The notes beneath the pieces are model-generated. The model was not told the origin of the DNA. It worked only from the letters and a program-made list of their open reading frames with translations, and ran no database searches. A stretch of 64,000 bases of DNA from Prevotella sp. tc2-28 (GTDB taxonomy: Bacteria; Bacteroidota; Bacteroidia; Bacteroidales; Bacteroidaceae), in contig NZ_FNRE01000014.1 of NCBI RefSeq assembly GCF_900107705.1, forward strand, positions 1 to 64,000, given 5' to 3'. Position numbers and translations under genes: made by a program. Shown in pieces: positions 1 to 8,356 of this stretch (its first letter is position 1; each line of letters starts with the position of its first letter).

Positions 1-105
1 TTTTTGCAAATGTACAGTATAGAATGTAATTATATCATCTTCAGTTATTTACAAAAACATAAAATCTAACACTGAGAGAAATTTGCAAGTTTATTAGAAA
101 ATTCT

Positions 106-756
106 CTATTTTAGAGCAATAACTGCAAGCACCTTATACCACCCCCTTATATCAACTTTAAAGACATTAAAATCAGGATAGTTAGGATTAATAGAATGGC
201 ATACTACCTGCTTTTCGTCAATAGTACACGGAAAGACGTTCTTAATGATAATGCCGTTTACTGTGTCAAGGACGAATGTATGTCCCCAATCAATAAAAGC
301 CTTATCGTTTATTTTCTTTAGAAAAACTTTACTTCCGTTAGGAAATTCAGGTGACATAGAGTCTCCAGAAATAGTAATTGCTAAAGTTGCTTCTTTGACA
401 GGGGATATGATTTTCTCGCAATCATACTCCATAACCGAATCTTCAAATTCACTGAGCGTCCCTCCTATTGCTTTTACAGGAAGCAGAGGTATCAACACAC
501 CAGAAATATCCGGCTTTAAAGGAATCCTCATTTCGCCTATTCCTTTTTCTATCCACTCTGGATTAACTTGTGCATCTATCTTTTCTTTAATTTCATCCCA
601 CACCTCTCTTCTTATGTAACCACCTTGCTGAAACGTATTACGGAAATAAGAGTTAGATTTTCCTATAATAGCTGTTATACCGTTAATAGTAGTATTGTTA
701 GCACTTGCAAACTTGCTAAGTCTGTCCATGAATGCTCTTGTCTGTTCGTCTGTCAT
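106..756 (-). CDS. S24-family (LexA/CI-like) phage repressor
   Basis: A 216-residue protein with an N-terminal helix-turn-helix-like region (about residues 5-60) and a C-terminal S24 peptidase fold. The catalytic Ser lies in SGDSMSPEF (about residue 132) and the general-base Lys in NGIIIKNVF (about 172). Such repressors hold lysogeny and self-cleave when RecA is activated by DNA damage, which is known for the family and inferred here. It is transcribed away from the rightward early operon starting at 927, the usual layout of a lysis-lysogeny switch. Length and both catalytic residues look intact, so inducible cleavage is plausible. It is the only repressor-like gene in the window. Confidence 0.88.
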   Translation of the reverse strand: MTDEQTRAFMDRLSKFASANNTTINGITAIIGKSNSYFRNTFQQGGYIRREVWDEIKEKIDAQVNPEWIEKGIGEMRIPLKPDISGVLIPLLPVKAIGGTLSEFEDSVMEYDCEKIISPVKEATLAITISGDSMSPEFPNGSKVFLKKINDKAFIDWGHTFVLDTVNGIIIKNVFPCTIDEKQVVCHSINPNYPDFNVFKVDIRGWYKVLAVIALK

Positions 757-830
757 AATTCTAAAATTCTATTAATAGTACTTAATTATTATTATATTAT
801 TCTCTATTTATTATTAACTTTGATAGTAAT

Positions 831-850
831 TTATTAATTTTGGAGTGAAA
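831..850 (+). promoter_or_regulatory. Early promoter 1 (TTAATTTTGGAGT family)
   Basis: The -7 type box TAATTTTG (835-842) matches the Bacteroidota consensus TAnnTTTG and is followed by GGAGTG. The same 13-base core recurs at or near 6949, 42580, 51354 and 52952, with a close variant at 47817, always on the plus strand and upstream of a gene cluster. It would drive the operon beginning at 927. Confidence 0.7.
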
Positions 851-859
851 TTTAATCAC

Positions 860-881
860 TTGCATCATTTCGTTGGTGCAA
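860..881. promoter_or_regulatory. Inverted repeat, candidate repressor operator
   Basis: TTGCATCA (860-867) and TGGTGCAA (874-881) form 8-base arms with one mismatch around a 6-base spacer. The repeat lies just downstream of the rightward promoter and overlaps a leftward -7-like box, where a repressor could block both. Binding is inferred from position only. Confidence 0.4.
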
Positions 882-886
882 ATTTA
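879..886 (-). promoter_or_regulatory. Candidate leftward promoter box for the repressor
   Basis: On the minus strand this reads TAAATTTG followed by CACC, matching TAnnTTTG. Boxes of the same form (TAnnTTTGCAC) occur on the minus strand at 36845-36852 and 42445-42452. No clear -33 TTTG is seen here, so the call is weaker than those two. Transcription from it would run through the inverted repeat into the repressor gene. Confidence 0.4.
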
Positions 887-926
887 ATAGTAATTTATGA
901 TTTAATATATTAAAAGGTAGTTAAAT

Positions 927-1133
927 ATGGTTTATAAAAGTAAAATGGAGTATTATCGTGCCGTGATTCAGTTCTATGGCGATTGTATTGCAAAAGGAAT
1001 GCTTAAAGGAGAAGCGAATAAGGCTACAAGAGAAAAATTCTCTATTGCAAGCCCGGATACTATCTATAAAATCATCCGAAGAGTTGTAAAACGGCGGAGT
1101 GACGAAAATATGGGAGGTATGGCAAATGGTTAG
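927..1133 (+). CDS. Small basic protein, possible HTH DNA-binding
   Basis: A 68-residue basic protein, first gene of the rightward early operon. The segment FSIASPDTIYKIIRRVVKR looks like the recognition-helix end of a helix-turn-helix that reads T-I-Y-K-I. First position in an early operon opposite a CI-like repressor suggests a Cro-like or transcription-control role, but that is inference from context. It overlaps the next gene by 8 bases. Confidence 0.65.
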   Translation: MVYKSKMEYYRAVIQFYGDCIAKGMLKGEANKATREKFSIASPDTIYKIIRRVVKRRSDENMGGMANG

Positions 1134-1323
1134 TGAAATGCCAAATGTGAAGAAGCAAGGCAAGTATAGTGCAAAAGAAACAGCACTTGCTCTTGGTATA
1201 GACCCGAAAACCCTTTGGAGGCATACGCAACTTAACCACATACATTGCGAACGTCGCAAGTGTAATGGCAGACCTGTGTACCTCGGAGAAGAGATCATCC
1301 GTTATTGGGGTGCTATGTATTAA
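1126..1323 (+). CDS. Helix-turn-helix (excisionase/MerR-like) protein
   Basis: About 65 residues. YSAKETALALGIDPKTLWRH is a clear helix-turn-helix of the DNA-binding excisionase/MerR type and is followed by a short wing (RRKCNGRPVYLGEEIIRYW). Start 1126 is preferred because GGGAGG lies 8 bases upstream; a GTG at 1099 is also in frame. The family includes excisionases and small transcription regulators. With no integrase in view I cannot say which. Confidence 0.72.
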   Translation: MVSEMPNVKKQGKYSAKETALALGIDPKTLWRHTQLNHIHCERRKCNGRPVYLGEEIIRYWGAMY

Positions 1324-1335
1324 TAAGGTACGCGT

Positions 1336-2007
1336 ATGAAAAGGGATAGTTATATCTTCTATAGAAACTGGTGGGAAACATTTCGTAACATGCCAAATGA
1401 GTTAAGGTTGCAAATATATGATAGTATTATGCAATATGCTTTTGAAAGGAGTATAGACGGAATACCCGTTGTTGCTATGGGGTTTGTAAATATGGCTAAA
1501 CCTCTCATTGATAAAGATTTTGCTAAATACGAAGCTATCTGTCAGAGAAATAAAGCCAATGGGTTACGTGGAGGCAGACCTAAAACCCAGATAAAACCCA
1601 GTGATAACCCAGAAAACCCACTGGGTTCTTTGGGTTCTGTTACGGAAACCCAAAACAACCCAGAGAAACCTTATAATGATAAAATGATAAATGATAATGA
1701 TATATATAATAAACCTAAAGGTTATGAAAAATTTGATTTCTCATTCCTAGAGGAACCATTTAGAGTTTTGTTCAATAGGTGGCTGGATTACAAGAAAGGT
1801 CGTGGAGAGAAATATAAAACACAAGATTCACTTCAAACAGCATTCAGAAAATTAAAGAGTTTAAGCAACGACAACCCTGATGAAGCTGCTGAGATTGTAG
1901 AACAAAGTATTGGTAATAACTGGGCAGGCTTATTCGCATTAAAGAATCAGAATAACGGCATAAACACTGGCAAAATACAGAAGGAGGGGTTTGAATGGAA
2001 ACAATAA
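1336..2007 (+). CDS. DUF6291-like replication-module protein
   Basis: 223 residues. The N-terminal half (RDSYIFYRNWWETFRNMPNE, then a conserved Ala/Lys-rich helical segment ending GGRPKTQ) resembles DUF6291 proteins that sit beside DnaC-like loaders in Bacteroidales phages. A low-complexity linker (about residues 90-130, N/P/T-rich) joins it to a C-terminal domain of about 80 residues (FRVLFNRWLDYKKGRGEKY), which resembles the C-terminal domain of phage DnaD/replication initiators. It overlaps the loader gene by 13 bases. An initiator role is inferred from architecture and neighbour. Confidence 0.7.
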   Translation: MKRDSYIFYRNWWETFRNMPNELRLQIYDSIMQYAFERSIDGIPVVAMGFVNMAKPLIDKDFAKYEAICQRNKANGLRGGRPKTQIKPSDNPENPLGSLGSVTETQNNPEKPYNDKMINDNDIYNKPKGYEKFDFSFLEEPFRVLFNRWLDYKKGRGEKYKTQDSLQTAFRKLKSLSNDNPDEAAEIVEQSIGNNWAGLFALKNQNNGINTGKIQKEGFEWKQ

Positions 2008-2573
2008 GTACTATATATCAGCAAATAAAGGATGGCACGGCAATAATGCCGGTGGAGTTTAAAGTTCTCAACGCAAAGAAGCGGATTCTAAACGGCTTTA
2101 AATATTTCTGTGGTGAACACGCTCAGTGGTTGCCAGAGTATCAAAAAGTTGCTGATTGGTTAGAGGACACAAAAGGCAGAGGATTATTCCTTATTGGTTC
2201 CAACGGCAGAGGCAAGAGCGTTATAGCGACAAAAATACTGCCCTGGTTCTTTAAGGAGCAAGGTTTCGGATATGAGATATTCCTTGCCAGCGAGATAAAT
2301 CAACATAAGTCAGAGGTAATGTACCCAAAGATTCTCTGTATAGATGATATAGGAGTAGAGGACACGGCTAATGACTACGGAGAGAAGATAAATGTATTTG
2401 CAAAGGTTATGGACGAAGTAGAAAGAAAAAAGAAGATGATTATCATAACATCAAATTTAACACAGATACAGCTTGAAAAGAAATATTCCACAAGAACTAT
2501 TGATAGAATCAACGGATGTTGCAAAGTAGTAGCATTTAATGGAGAGAGTTTAAGAGGTAAGTTTAACATATAA
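1995..2573 (+). CDS. DnaC-like AAA+ helicase loader
   Basis: 192 residues with Walker A GSNGRGKS (residues 68-75), Walker B-like ILCIDDIGVED (about 113-123) and a sensor-1-like IIITSNLT (about 148-155), the order found in DnaC/IstB-type ATPases. These load the replicative helicase onto DNA at an origin. The N-terminus, which in DnaC binds helicase, is short. It overlaps the upstream replication-module gene. No replicative helicase is visible here, so the host helicase or one outside the window would be the partner. Confidence 0.82.
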   Translation: METISTIYQQIKDGTAIMPVEFKVLNAKKRILNGFKYFCGEHAQWLPEYQKVADWLEDTKGRGLFLIGSNGRGKSVIATKILPWFFKEQGFGYEIFLASEINQHKSEVMYPKILCIDDIGVEDTANDYGEKINVFAKVMDEVERKKKMIIITSNLTQIQLEKKYSTRTIDRINGCCKVVAFNGESLRGKFNI

Positions 2574-2584
2574 CAAGTACAACA

Positions 2585-4513
2585 ATGACAAGAATCAAAT
2601 TACAATCAATCGCGATTAACAACTTTAAAGGCATTCGGTTCTTAAAGTTGAATTTTGAGGGCAAAGACTCCACTATTCAAGGAGCTAACGGCTCGGGTAA
2701 GACAACTATCTATAAGGCATATTACTGGTGTCTTACAGGTAAGACTATCGAACCTAACGAAACGGTTCAGACTTTGGACCAGGACAATGAAATAGTCCAC
2801 AAGATAGAAACATCGGTAGAAATGACTCTACTCATTGATGATAGCTATGAAGTCATTCTAAAGAGAACCCTTACAGAGAAATGGAAAGCAAAAGGAATGC
2901 CGAATGAAACTTTTGACGGAACGGAGCAGAAGCAATTCTTCAACGAGATTCCTTTTAATAAGAAAGAGTTTGAAGCAAAACTGAACGGGATATGTGATTT
3001 AGAGAAATGGATTCTTCTCTCTAATATCAATACTTTTATGCAACTTAAAGCCGACGACCGCCGTAAGATGCTTATCAGTATGGCCGGAGAAGTAAATGAG
3101 CAAGAATTAATGAAGCCCTACCCTGCTATTATGAAGGCTATAAATGTAGAGAAGAAGAATATAGAAGAATTACAGAAACAAGTTCTCTCTACTAAGAAGC
3201 GTTCTAATGACGAGTTAAAGACCGTTCCGAGCCAGATAGATGCACAGGACAGACTTAAAATAAATGAGGATTTCGAAGCTAAGAAGAAAGAAAAGGGCGT
3301 TATTGAACAGCAGATTGCCGATATTGACCGTCAACTTGAAGGTAGTAACGAGGAGTTAGAAGCCGCAAAGAAACATAGAGAGGAAATTCAATCCATCACC
3401 GCTAAGATAGCGGAAGCTGAAAAGTCTTGGCGCATCAATTACGATAAAGAGCGAGAGGAAGCCACCAAAGCTCTCTCCAATGCACAATCCGAGTATGATA
3501 GCGCATTAAAGAGTAAAGAAACTATTGTTGAAGAGCAAGTAAAGAAAGCAACTAATATTAAATCCTTAGAAGAGGAGTTTGACAAGAAGAAAGAAGAATG
3601 GGAGAAAGTTAATCTCACAGTTTACACCGCCGAAACTCTTACCGCTTGCCCTGTATGCGGACACGTCTTTACCAAAGAAGAGAAGATTGCGAAAGGAAAT
3701 GCGGCAATAGAGCACTTTAACGCCGATAAGTCGGAGAAGTTAAAGAAACTCTTAGAAGAGGCCGGAATGATAAAACAGCAAATAACGGCTCTCACGGGTT
3801 CTTATAACGAAGGTAAACAAATTATATTACCGCAAGCCGAAACGCTGTTAGCGTCCAAACAAACCGCCTTAGATGAAAAGAAAAAGGAACTTGAAGCAAT
3901 TAAAGCGAAGAAAATAGAGGACGATAGCAATATTTCTAAGTTAAAGAGCGAACTTTCAACAGTTGAAAATAAAGTCCCTTCCTCTACAGATAACGGTGAT
4001 AAGCAATCACTAAGAGATAAGAAGAAAGAACTTACGGAAACTAAAGACGCTCTTACCAAGATACTTGCCGGAGAAGAAACCAACCGACGCATTGAAGAGG
4101 AAAAAGAGAAACTTAACAAACGAGCCGAGGAACTTGCTCAGATAGTTGCCGACTGTGATAATACTCTTTATCAGATAATGGAGTACAAGAAATCCAAGAT
4201 AAGTGCTATTGAAAGCAAAATTAACGGGTTCTTTCAGATAGCACGCTGGAAATTCTTTAAGAAGAATATAACTGACGAAAACTATTCTGAGGTATGCGAA
4301 TGCTTACATAATGGAGTAGATTATAACTCTACTAACGCTGCCGACAAGATAAACCTCGGAGTGGATATTGTATCAAGTATCGGCAAAGCATACGGAATAG
4401 AGGCTCCTGTGTGGGTAGACTTCCGCGAGTCGGTAGCCGACTTGCTGAAAGTCGATAATCAAGTTATATCGCTTGAACACGTAGCAAATGCTACACTTAC
4501 ATTAAATAATTAA
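2585..4513 (+). CDS. SMC/Rad50-like ATPase with zinc-hook motif
   Basis: 642 residues. Walker A GANGSGKTT lies at residues 33-41. Long charged coiled coils run through about 190-340 and 370-560, separated by CPVCGH near residue 356, a CxxC zinc-hook as in Rad50/SbcC. A Walker B-like VWVDFRESV lies near the C-terminus, which ends with a distal head segment. These ATPases bridge DNA ends with an Mre11/SbcD nuclease; none is visible nearby. At 642 residues it is shorter than SbcC (about 1,000). The location between the helicase loader and RecT suggests phage recombination or repair. Confidence 0.8.
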   Translation: MTRIKLQSIAINNFKGIRFLKLNFEGKDSTIQGANGSGKTTIYKAYYWCLTGKTIEPNETVQTLDQDNEIVHKIETSVEMTLLIDDSYEVILKRTLTEKWKAKGMPNETFDGTEQKQFFNEIPFNKKEFEAKLNGICDLEKWILLSNINTFMQLKADDRRKMLISMAGEVNEQELMKPYPAIMKAINVEKKNIEELQKQVLSTKKRSNDELKTVPSQIDAQDRLKINEDFEAKKKEKGVIEQQIADIDRQLEGSNEELEAAKKHREEIQSITAKIAEAEKSWRINYDKEREEATKALSNAQSEYDSALKSKETIVEEQVKKATNIKSLEEEFDKKKEEWEKVNLTVYTAETLTACPVCGHVFTKEEKIAKGNAAIEHFNADKSEKLKKLLEEAGMIKQQITALTGSYNEGKQIILPQAETLLASKQTALDEKKKELEAIKAKKIEDDSNISKLKSELSTVENKVPSSTDNGDKQSLRDKKKELTETKDALTKILAGEETNRRIEEEKEKLNKRAEELAQIVADCDNTLYQIMEYKKSKISAIESKINGFFQIARWKFFKKNITDENYSEVCECLHNGVDYNSTNAADKINLGVDIVSSIGKAYGIEAPVWVDFRESVADLLKVDNQVISLEHVANATLTLNN

Positions 4514-4516
4514 CAT

Positions 4517-5110
4517 ATGAAAGAAGAATGGAAAGACGTAGTAGGCTATGAAGGATTCTATCAAGTATCTAGTATTGGTAGAGTAAGGTCTATGGATAAG
4601 AAGATAGGCAATAAAACCTATAAAGGGAGAATGCTTAAAGTTATCAATACTAAGCGTTACAATGTAGTATGCCTATGTTCTAATGGAGTACAGAAGCAAA
4701 AATTAGTTCACACTCTAGTAGCGGAGGCATTTATTCCTAACCCTGAAAACAAACCATACGTAGACCATATAGATACTAACATGACAAATAACAAAGTAGA
4801 TAATCTTCGTTGGGTTACCCCTAAAGAGAATTCTAATAATCCTCTTACTTTGAAGCATCAATCATTAAGCCAAAAAGGTTTAGTGAAAAAGCATTGGCCT
4901 TGTTCAGAACAAGCTAAGAAGAATATTGCTTTAGCGAAGTCAAGGCCTGTAAAGTGTTGCGACTTAGAAGGAAATGAAGTTGCACAATTTGACCTCTTAA
5001 AAGATGCTGCGAAATTCGCAGGAATATCTATTTTTGCTATCTATCACAATTTACAAGGACAAACAAAGACGGCTGGCGGTTATCGTTGGTCATTAGTAAA
5101 TAACATTTAA
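4517..5110 (+). CDS. HNH homing endonuclease (NUMOD4-HNH-NUMOD1)
   Basis: 197 residues. EEWKDVVGYEGFYQVSSIGR is a textbook NUMOD4 module. An HNH core follows, with PYVDHIDTNMTNNKVDNLRW containing the central DH and N residues, then a C-terminal NUMOD1-like DNA-binding motif (LKDAAKFAGISIFAIYHNL). Free-standing enzymes of this type spread by cutting alleles that lack them. It is wedged between the Rad50-like gene (3-base gap) and recT (13-base gap), where it interrupts what would otherwise be a recombination pair. Confidence 0.88.
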   Translation: MKEEWKDVVGYEGFYQVSSIGRVRSMDKKIGNKTYKGRMLKVINTKRYNVVCLCSNGVQKQKLVHTLVAEAFIPNPENKPYVDHIDTNMTNNKVDNLRWVTPKENSNNPLTLKHQSLSQKGLVKKHWPCSEQAKKNIALAKSRPVKCCDLEGNEVAQFDLLKDAAKFAGISIFAIYHNLQGQTKTAGGYRWSLVNNI

Positions 5111-5123
5111 AAACTACAGTATT

Positions 5124-5912
5124 ATGGAAGAAAATCAATTAGTGGTTCAAGAACAGAGCCAAGTAGCAAAGATTAATCTCTTTGCATCAAAAGAGGCATT
5201 TGAGTTAGGCCAAAGAATGGCGGCAGTTTTTGCTCAATCAACTCTTGTGCCGAAACAGTATCAGGGTAATATAGGTAACTGTATTATCGGTCTTAATATT
5301 GCATCAAGAATGGGTGCCGACCCGTTAATGGTTTTTCAGAATCTCGTTATCGTACACAACGTGCCGACATTTGAAGCTAAGTTTGCTATCGCCTGCTTTA
5401 ATGCAACGGGCAAGTATACGGCTATCAAGTACAAGACAGTCGGAGATGTGGGCAAGGATACTTACGGTATGCAAGCCTATGCAATAGAGAAAGCCACTGG
5501 CGAACTTGTCGAAGGACCCATTATCACTATTGCAATGGCAAAAGCAGAAGGCTGGTACAATCAGAATCCTAAATGGAAGAATATTCCCGACCTTATGCTC
5601 CGCTATCGTGCGGCTTCATGGTTTATCCGCACTACTGACCCCGGTGTGATGATGGGCTTCCAGACTCGCGAGGAGGTAGAGGATATTTCGGATGAATTAG
5701 AGGAGATTGTCGAAATGCCAACAGATGCTGCACAAGAAGCCGAGCAGAACGCTAACACAGAGCAGATTGTTATCCCTACAACCGTAGAGGAACCAAAAGA
5801 ACATGATGCTTCTGTCGCAGAACCCGAGAAGAAAGAAGAACCGAAAGAAGAAGAAAAGCCAAAGGCTGCAAAGCCGATGGGCGCATCCGAAACCCCTGAA
5901 CTCTTTAAGTAA
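5124..5912 (+). CDS. recT: RecT-family single-strand annealing protein
   Basis: 262 residues. The core (about 20-200) carries RecT signatures: the helical segment LVPKQYQGNIGNCIIGLNIA, GADPLMVFQNL, the region around PTFEAKFAIACFN, and MLRYRAASWFIRTTDPG. RecT anneals complementary single strands at exonuclease-resected ends. The C-terminal 60 residues are acidic and low complexity (E/P/K-rich), probably a flexible interaction tail. Neighbours are a Rad50-like ATPase upstream and an MBL-fold hydrolase downstream, a grouping common in phage recombination operons. No RecE-type exonuclease is visible. Confidence 0.87.
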   Translation: MEENQLVVQEQSQVAKINLFASKEAFELGQRMAAVFAQSTLVPKQYQGNIGNCIIGLNIASRMGADPLMVFQNLVIVHNVPTFEAKFAIACFNATGKYTAIKYKTVGDVGKDTYGMQAYAIEKATGELVEGPIITIAMAKAEGWYNQNPKWKNIPDLMLRYRAASWFIRTTDPGVMMGFQTREEVEDISDELEEIVEMPTDAAQEAEQNANTEQIVIPTTVEEPKEHDASVAEPEKKEEPKEEEKPKAAKPMGASETPELFK

Positions 5913-5914
5913 GG

Positions 5915-6646
5915 ATGATGACACTTGATATAATCGATTCAGGCTCCAAAGCTAACGGTTATGTTTTGCACAACGAGAGCGAGGCAATCATAATAGAATG
6001 TGGTTGCCCACTCTTGGAGTGTGAAAAGATACTGAATTTTAACATAAGTAAAGTAAAAGCTGTACTTATATCCCACGAACACGGAGACCACGCGAGATTC
6101 GCCAAGCAATACGCCTCAAACGCATTAAAAATATGTTCCACAAAAGGAACACTTGACGCTATTGGTATAGACAAAACGTTTAGAAGAGAAATGAGGCTGC
6201 TAAGTCTGCATCGCTTTGGAGATTTCCTTGTTATGCCTTTTAAAACGCAGCACGACGCAGTAGACCCTTGTGGCTTCTTAATTGATTGCCCCGATGGAAA
6301 TAGAATTGTCTTTGCAACTGATACTTACTATCTAAGATATACCTTTCCAAGAGTTAACTATTATATGATAGAATGTAATTACTCCAAAGAAATCTTAAAG
6401 AGTAACGTGAAGAACGGGATTATTCATCCTACCGTAGCAAAACGTATCACCGAGAGCCATATGTCCGATGATAGGTGTATGAGTACCCTCATAGCAAATG
6501 ATTTGTCAGAAACAAAAGGGATAATACTACTGCACGGTTCAAGAGATAATAGTTCAGAGAGGAAACCTCTAATAGATAAGATTCAGAAGATAACAGGTAG
6601 AGCCGTTTATATAGCCCAAAAGAAAACAAACTTAACTCTCTTATGA
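5915..6646 (+). CDS. MBL-fold metallo-hydrolase
   Basis: 243 residues. The metal-binding signature SHEHGDH (HxHxDH) lies near residue 53; further ligands appear in KTQHDAVDPCGF, FATDTY and LLHGSRDN. This is the metallo-beta-lactamase nuclease/phosphodiesterase fold, as in the YycJ/phage MBL group. Two ATG codons (5915 and 5918) can start it, 2-5 bases after recT. Position suggests a nuclease role in recombination, perhaps supplying the exonuclease that RecT needs, but that is inference. Confidence 0.82.
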   Translation: MMTLDIIDSGSKANGYVLHNESEAIIIECGCPLLECEKILNFNISKVKAVLISHEHGDHARFAKQYASNALKICSTKGTLDAIGIDKTFRREMRLLSLHRFGDFLVMPFKTQHDAVDPCGFLIDCPDGNRIVFATDTYYLRYTFPRVNYYMIECNYSKEILKSNVKNGIIHPTVAKRITESHMSDDRCMSTLIANDLSETKGIILLHGSRDNSSERKPLIDKIQKITGRAVYIAQKKTNLTLL

Positions 6647-6882
6647 AACAGCAGAAAATAATTAATAAAGTCTATTTTGTTGCCGTTATACAAGACGACA
6701 AAGTAAAAGAGATTCTTACTGGCAAGTGTTTGGACGACATAATGTTTAGTATAAAACTTAAATACCGAGTATTTCAAACACAGATAATGGAATATAACGA
6801 CGAGCACAATATCTACGTCCCTGATGTCAATGAACACTTAATGATGATACGGCGGCAACAACAGAACCATAATTATAAATAA
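6643..6882 (+). CDS. Small hypothetical protein
   Basis: 79 residues, overlapping the MBL gene's stop by 4 bases (ATGA), so translation is likely coupled. No domain recognised. The sequence is basic and ends in a Q/N/H-rich tail. It is the last gene of the first early operon, before a fresh promoter near 6950. Confidence 0.6.
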   Translation: MKQQKIINKVYFVAVIQDDKVKEILTGKCLDDIMFSIKLKYRVFQTQIMEYNDEHNIYVPDVNEHLMMIRRQQQNHNYK

Positions 6883-6942
6883 TACTTAATTCTAATAAAT
6901 TATTATTAATTAATTATTATTCTTAATACTTTATTCATAGTA

Positions 6943-6963
6943 TTTTATTAATTTTGGAGTAAA
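6943..6963 (+). promoter_or_regulatory. Early promoter 2 (TTAATTTTGGAGT family)
   Basis: TAATTTTG at 6949-6956 is followed by GGAGTAAAGTTTAACAT. The core is identical to that of promoter 1 over 13 bases. It starts the second early operon (6988 onward). The intergenic stretch 6883-6987 is otherwise AT-rich and has no gene. Confidence 0.72.
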
Positions 6964-6987
6964 GTTTAACATATAAACCCGACAGCG

Positions 6988-7161
6988 ATGAAAGAGATAA
7001 GCATTGACGTAATGGTGTCAGGTGGCACTAAGTACTACGGCACATTAAAGTTCATGTGGGACTTTGGTAAGATTCTTACAGAGAAGAAGGTGCATAGCCT
7101 TGTGGTAAGCAAATACCCTACATTGAAGTATGAGAAGTTTACGGTAGCATTTAATAGGTAA
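6988..7161 (+). CDS. Small hypothetical protein (57 aa)
   Basis: A short reading frame starting MKEISIDVMVSGG and ending VAFNR, first behind early promoter 2. It ends 5 bases before the next start, and spacing and codon use match the operon. No domain recognised; fold looks beta-rich and basic. Confidence 0.6.
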   Translation: MKEISIDVMVSGGTKYYGTLKFMWDFGKILTEKKVHSLVVSKYPTLKYEKFTVAFNR

Positions 7162-7166
7162 AGCGT

Positions 7167-7361
7167 ATGAAGAGTATCAAAGAATTTGCGACAGAGTATG
7201 CACAGGACAAGTACCTTCCTGTTCAGACATCCCAAGCAGTAAAAGCAGGTGCAAACTATGTGCTTGATGAAGTTGAGTGTATTCTTGAAGAATACAAGCT
7301 TTCGGACTGCGAGGAAATATGTAACGAGTTAATAGCATTGGTTGGACAACTAAAGAAATAA
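7167..7361 (+). CDS. Small hypothetical protein (64 aa)
   Basis: 64 residues, acidic and helical in the C-terminal half (LDEVECILEEYKLSDCEEIC). No known family recognised. Tightly packed between neighbours in the second early operon, with 5- and 4-base gaps. Confidence 0.6.
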   Translation: MKSIKEFATEYAQDKYLPVQTSQAVKAGANYVLDEVECILEEYKLSDCEEICNELIALVGQLKK

Positions 7362-7365
7362 GGTT

Positions 7366-7554
7366 ATGAGTACATTTCCATGCGATATTTGTAATAAATG
7401 TGTTAGAACAAAGGTTGTATATCAGACAGTTCTAACGCCTAATGATAGTGAAGAAAAGTGTGAATACGGTTGTACTTTGTACAATATTCCATGTGACACA
7501 AACGCTGGTAGTAGATGTAAGTCGGTAAGAAAGTGGTTGAAAAAGAACTATTAA
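7366..7554 (+). CDS. Small Cys-rich protein, possible zinc binding
   Basis: 62 residues with seven cysteines, including CDICNKC near the N-terminus and CEYGC and CRS later. The pairs suggest a structural zinc site. Function unknown; the stop abuts the next start directly. Confidence 0.6.
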   Translation: MSTFPCDICNKCVRTKVVYQTVLTPNDSEEKCEYGCTLYNIPCDTNAGSRCKSVRKWLKKNY

Positions 7555-7719
7555 ATGAATAAGGCTATGACACAAGAAGAACAATTGGTGATACAAGCAA
7601 AAGCAAAAGAATATGCAGAACTGCGTACAGAGCAACTACCTGACTTTATAAAATCTAATGTAGTTCGCGATGCTTTATATTGTGCTTACCTTGAAGGTGC
7701 TGGTATTAGAACAAAATGA
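7555..7719 (+). CDS. Small hypothetical protein (54 aa)
   Basis: Starts MNKAMTQEEQ immediately after the previous stop (TAA then ATG) and ends GAGIRTK. Helical and charged; no family recognised. The frame, operon position and size resemble other small early phage genes here. Confidence 0.5.
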   Translation: MNKAMTQEEQLVIQAKAKEYAELRTEQLPDFIKSNVVRDALYCAYLEGAGIRTK

Positions 7720-7731
7720 ATTTGAATAACT

Positions 7732-7989
7732 ATGGCAACAATTACAGAAAATAACGAGGTAATGCAAGAAATGAAACAAAATCTTGCACAAAAAATACAC
7801 GATGATGTTCTTGCTCTTTTGGAAAAATACGAAGAACCTTGCTTGGCTCTTAAAATGAGTATTGACATTGACGCAAGTGTTAAGATTGTACATTATAGTG
7901 GAAATGGTAGAAGAAGCAATCCTCCTATGACCATTGCAGAGACTAAAGCAAATTATAGTACACATGGAATAATAAATTGGAACGATTAA
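7732..7989 (+). CDS. Hypothetical protein (85 aa)
   Basis: 85 residues, beginning MATITENNEVMQEMKQN. The N-terminal half is helical and the C-terminal half basic. The start context (AACTATGGCAACAATTA) is nearly identical to that of the next gene at 7992, perhaps a duplicated translation-initiation region. No family recognised. Confidence 0.55.
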   Translation: MATITENNEVMQEMKQNLAQKIHDDVLALLEKYEEPCLALKMSIDIDASVKIVHYSGNGRRSNPPMTIAETKANYSTHGIINWND

Positions 7990-7991
7990 CT

Positions 7992-8354
7992 ATGGCAACA
8001 ATTAGAGCATACACGACCATTGAGCAAAGTCGTAAGTTGGCAGAGATACTTACGCTTGAAAGTGCGGATTGCTTTTGGGATTACGATGAACTACAAAAGT
8101 ATCATCGTATAAATTGGTTTGAAGATGGCTATGACAAAGATGGTCAACTTAGACTTAACAAGAACAATGTTTGTGCTTGGAGTCTTGCAAGTTTGCTTGG
8201 TGTTTTGCCAAAAGGAACTAACATAAGTACCCCTGACTCTCTCAATAAAATTAGGTATAGTTGCTGGAACGATTATGATATAACCTATGCAGACAATCCT
8301 GTTGATGCTTGCGTGGCTATGATTGAGAAATTACACGAACTTAAAATGTTGTGA
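7992..8354 (+). CDS. Hypothetical protein (120 aa)
   Basis: 120 residues from ATG 7992 (a TTG at 7977 is also in frame, but overlaps the upstream gene). Contains FWDYDELQKYHRINWFEDGY and a C-terminal DACVAMIEKLHEL. Resembles small accessory proteins of Bacteroidales phages; no function known to me. Confidence 0.6.
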   Translation: MATIRAYTTIEQSRKLAEILTLESADCFWDYDELQKYHRINWFEDGYDKDGQLRLNKNNVCAWSLASLLGVLPKGTNISTPDSLNKIRYSCWNDYDITYADNPVDACVAMIEKLHELKML

Positions 8355-8356
8355 CT

